Part shown: piece after piece, positions 20,836 to 22,956 of the stretch
Position numbering within the stretch: position 1 is the first letter of the stretch
Layout: the number at the start of each line of letters is the position of its first letter
Origin: Patescibacteria group bacterium
GTDB taxonomy: Bacteria > Patescibacteriota > Minisyncoccia > JAHIHE01
Direction of reading: 5' to 3'
Assembly (NCBI GenBank): GCA_018896765.1
Contig: JAHILZ010000094.1
Span: forward strand, 1-22,956
DNA length: 22,956 bases
Notes under the pieces: generated by a model
Database searches by the model: none
What the model was told of the DNA's origin: nothing
The model's input: the letters and a program-made list of their open reading frames with translations, nothing else
Made by a program: the position numbers and the translations under genes

Positions 20836-21244
20836 ATTCAGGAGGAAAACAAGACATAAAATACTTTCTGCTGTGTTTTTTATCTTCCTTGATTTGCGCA
20901 TAAAATAATTCCTTATCTTTGGTTAAACCGGCAAAACGATAAAGGATCTCATTTTTTTTATTTGGATTTTCCCTTGCACTCGGCTCATTTCTTGCGCTTT
21001 TAATAACTTCTATCGCCGCTTCAAAATATTTCAATCTTTTAAACCTTTCTTTGGGGCTTTTTTGATGCAAATGATCCCAAAAATAATCAAAAAACACTTT
21101 TTCCTTATTAAAATAGGCCGATCTGACGTAAGGCCTTCTTTTGGTTTTTTTCTTAATTTGATTGAATAAAAAATATGCGTGTTTTACCACTTCTCCATAG
21201 CTTGTGCCGGGAAGTTTTTTAATTTTTGTCTGAAAAGGAATCAT
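20834..21244 (-). CDS. Putative RelE/barnase-like (PBECR-type) nuclease
   Basis: 136 aa, basic. RPYVRSAYFNKEKVFFDYFWDHL (residues 37-59), ERFKRLKYFEAAIEVIKSA and ENPNKKNEILYRFAG are followed by ELFYAQIKEDKKHSRKYFMSCFPPE. The closing strand pattern (F-x-V/A-Q-I-x-E..., then K-x-F/L-x-S-x-F-P) resembles phage and CPR proteins of the barnase/EndoU/colicin/RelE-like group. This is recognition by eye, so moderate only. It starts 43 bases after the map stop without an R-type promoter, so it is probably read with map. It is the third nuclease-type gene here with a convergent RNA. In many bacteria infA follows map, so this may be an insertion into that order. Confidence 0.5.
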   Translation of the reverse strand: MIPFQTKIKKLPGTSYGEVVKHAYFLFNQIKKKTKRRPYVRSAYFNKEKVFFDYFWDHLHQKSPKERFKRLKYFEAAIEVIKSARNEPSARENPNKKNEILYRFAGLTKDKELFYAQIKEDKKHSRKYFMSCFPPE

Positions 21245-21286
21245 AAAAAAAATAACTTAAACCTTGAACAAAAAAACTTCTAAATT

Positions 21287-22060
21287 TTATAATCTCGTCA
21301 GCACCTCTACCCCGTTTTTTGTAATCGCCACCGTATGCTCAAAATGAGCGGAGAGACTTTTGTCAACCGTAACAAATGTCCAGCCATCGGCAAACGTTTT
21401 AACTTTATAATCCCCCGCGTTCACCATCGGCTCAAAAGCCAAAACCATTCCTTCCTTTAATTCCAATCCCGCGCCTGGCCTGCCAAAATTGGGAATATCC
21501 GGCTCTTCGTGGATAAATTTTCCCACCCCGTGCCCCACCAAATCCCGCACCACCGAAAATCCATTTTTTTCCGCGTAAGATTGCGCTGCCCAGCCAATAT
21601 CGCCCAAATGATTGCCGATTTTTGTTTCCCCGATTGCAAGCTCCAAAGATTTTTTCGTCACATCAATCAATTTCCGGGCAATTGGAGAAATTTTCCCCGC
21701 GCCAACCGTAATCGCCGCATCCGTAAAATAACCTTTGTACAAAACTCCCATATCCAAACTTACAATATCGCCCTCGCGCAAAACCCGATTCCCGGGAATT
21801 CCATGCACTACTTCTTCATTTATCGACACGCAAACGCTCGCCGGGTATCCCCCTTGCCCTTCGTGGTTAAAACATGGCTTATAATTTTTAAAGGCCGCGA
21901 TTGCGCCATATTTAAAAACAAGCCGTTCGGCCAGCTTATCAAGTTCGATTGTTTTCATTCCCGGCTCCACCGCATTGCCCAATTCTTCCAATATTCGCGC
22001 CAAAATTTTCCCACCCTCGCGAATCAAAGCGATTTCTTGAGGAGTTTTAATATAAATCAT
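21287..22060 (-). CDS. map: Methionine aminopeptidase type I
   Basis: 257 aa from ATG 22060 (MIYIKTPQEIALIREGG). It removes the initiator Met from nascent proteins. All metal ligands are visible: Asp103 in SLDMGV, Asp114 in YFTDAA, His177 in LVGHGVGKFIHEEP, Glu210 in AFEPM, Glu241 in AHFEHTVAIT. His86 and His184 line the site. The open frame to 22087 adds MIFTFLICF, which does not belong to the family, so the later start is chosen; no clear ribosome binding site precedes it. The gene follows adk, the order found in the ribosomal protein (spc) operon, although infA does not follow. Confidence 0.95.
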   Translation of the reverse strand: MIYIKTPQEIALIREGGKILARILEELGNAVEPGMKTIELDKLAERLVFKYGAIAAFKNYKPCFNHEGQGGYPASVCVSINEEVVHGIPGNRVLREGDIVSLDMGVLYKGYFTDAAITVGAGKISPIARKLIDVTKKSLELAIGETKIGNHLGDIGWAAQSYAEKNGFSVVRDLVGHGVGKFIHEEPDIPNFGRPGAGLELKEGMVLAFEPMVNAGDYKVKTFADGWTFVTVDKSLSAHFEHTVAITKNGVEVLTRL

Positions 22061-22079
22061 AAAACAAATTAAAAATGTA

Positions 22080-22246
22080 AATATCAAAACAAAAAATGAT
22101 AATCTAAAATTATAAAAATATTTTCTATAATTTTTAATTCTGAATTTCGAATTTCGAATGAATGAGCTAATAACTTAATTTTAAAACATTAAAAAATTAA
22201 AAATTCAATCAAAATTCAAAATTGGAAATTCAAAATTTAAAAAATA
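22080..22246. repeat. AT-rich gap with dispersed repeat words between map and adk
   Basis: The gap holds GAATTTCGAATTTCGAATG and repeated AATTCAAAATT words that occur in the rRNA insertions and at 5489. No ORF, promoter or GC-rich hairpin is visible. Confidence 0.5.
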
Positions 22247-22939
22247 TTACTTCTTAAAATAATCCCCTATCTTCCTCACAATCTCCTTATGCGTTTCTAC
22301 TACGCTTTGCTCGCCATTCACTTCGATTAAAATTCCTTTTTTCTTAAAAAATTTCAAAGTTTGAGCCACTTGAATTTTAAAATAGGCCAATCTATTTTTT
22401 ATCAATTTCGGCGTATCATCAGCGCGCTTAATAATTTTTCCTCCGCAAATTTTGCAAAATTTTTTAGGCGGCGCGTCCAAAGTATATACTTTTTTGCACT
22501 TTGCGCAAATATATCTTTTTTCCAGGCGCTTCAAAACCTCGCGATTGGAAACTTTTAAAAAAATAACAAGGGGGATGCCCCTGCCGCTTTCTTGAAACCA
22601 CTTCAACGCAAGCTTTGCCTCGCCAAGCATCCTCGGCTGGCCGCTAAAAATCAATACGCGGCTGATTGGCCGCGAAAAAATTTGCATTTTCATCCAATCC
22701 CGAATTATATCGGTTGGCGCCAAATTTCCCTTATTCATCTTTTCCGCCACCCTCTTGCTTTCCTTGCTTTTTGAAGACAATATTTTTCTTAAATATTCCC
22801 CGCCGTCAAGCATTTTGAGATTGAATTTCCGCGCCAAAAGTTCGGCTTGAGTGCCTTTTCCCGAGCCGGAAGGACCGAGGATGATTAGGTTATTTATCTT
22901 ACTTTGGTCTTCTTTTTTAACTAAATATTTTTTCGCCAC
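22247..22939 (-). CDS. adk: Adenylate kinase with Cys4 LID
   Basis: 230 aa. Converts ATP + AMP to 2 ADP. The P-loop is GPSGSGKGTQ (22-31). The LID carries four cysteines for Zn (Cys145, Cys148, Cys162, Cys165: CAKC...CKIC), and RADDTP follows. The NMP-binding motif that usually reads DGFPR is SGQPR (99-103), so the conserved Asp and Phe are missing while Arg103 stays. The N-terminus has about 17 extra residues before the P-loop strand. The gene begins 17 bases before the window end, so its upstream neighbour (often secY) is out of view. Confidence 0.92.
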   Translation of the reverse strand: MAKKYLVKKEDQSKINNLIILGPSGSGKGTQAELLARKFNLKMLDGGEYLRKILSSKSKESKRVAEKMNKGNLAPTDIIRDWMKMQIFSRPISRVLIFSGQPRMLGEAKLALKWFQESGRGIPLVIFLKVSNREVLKRLEKRYICAKCKKVYTLDAPPKKFCKICGGKIIKRADDTPKLIKNRLAYFKIQVAQTLKFFKKKGILIEVNGEQSVVETHKEIVRKIGDYFKK

Positions 22940-22956
22940 TGTCGTTATAAATTAAT

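Noticed and set aside
3350..22774. Plus-strand open frames overlapping the minus-strand genes
   Set aside because: They are shadows of well-supported genes on the minus strand, with biased residue use and no family signal.

Overview
This AT-rich window (about one third G+C by eye) looks like part of a Patescibacteria/CPR genome, most likely a Parcubacteria-type lineage. The reasons are short genes packed on one strand, a 23S rRNA gene carrying AT-rich insertions, a 23S gene not preceded by a 16S gene, an adenylate kinase with a Cys4 LID but no canonical DGFPR, and many small membrane and nuclease-type proteins. The lineage is inferred from these traits; no comparison was run. Every protein gene I accept is on the minus strand. 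The plus strand carries only short promoter-driven RNA candidates.

Layout. 1-2179: the 5' part of 23S rRNA (minus), cut by the window edge, with two insertions each bounded by 17-nt hairpins. 2180-2960: a leader region with two near-identical strong promoters and a terminator/antiterminator-like element. 2965-11113: housekeeping and cell-envelope genes (MscS-type TM protein, small membrane proteins, class II aldolase, triosephosphate isomerase, galT, GT2 glycosyltransferase, RuvX, DUF192, SDR), separated by inverted-repeat or tandem-repeat gaps. 11234-11544: two tandem structured elements that share conserved internal-loop sequences. 11553-12377: an ATP-cone/Mrr-like nuclease, followed by a plus-strand RNA candidate (12487-12611).

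12754-17189: an SDH/Clp-fold serine protease and two three-gene operons of parallel design. One is TIGR04255-type protein, small protein, HEPN; the other is a 203-aa protein, small protein, PIN. Their promoters are nearly identical, and the 5' end of the protease gene is repeated behind each operon. 17232-18479: a short promoter-to-terminator unit and three small membrane genes.

18733-20836 is the most unusual stretch. Here promoter-structured RNA-terminator units on the plus strand run tail-to-tail into nuclease-type genes on the minus strand: NYN, a NYN remnant, DUF3800, and a possible RelE/barnase-like protein. Several of the minus genes start from copies of one promoter whose spacer sequence is also conserved. 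I read this as a candidate family of RNA-nuclease modules. 20834-22939 closes with that last protein, methionine aminopeptidase and adenylate kinase.
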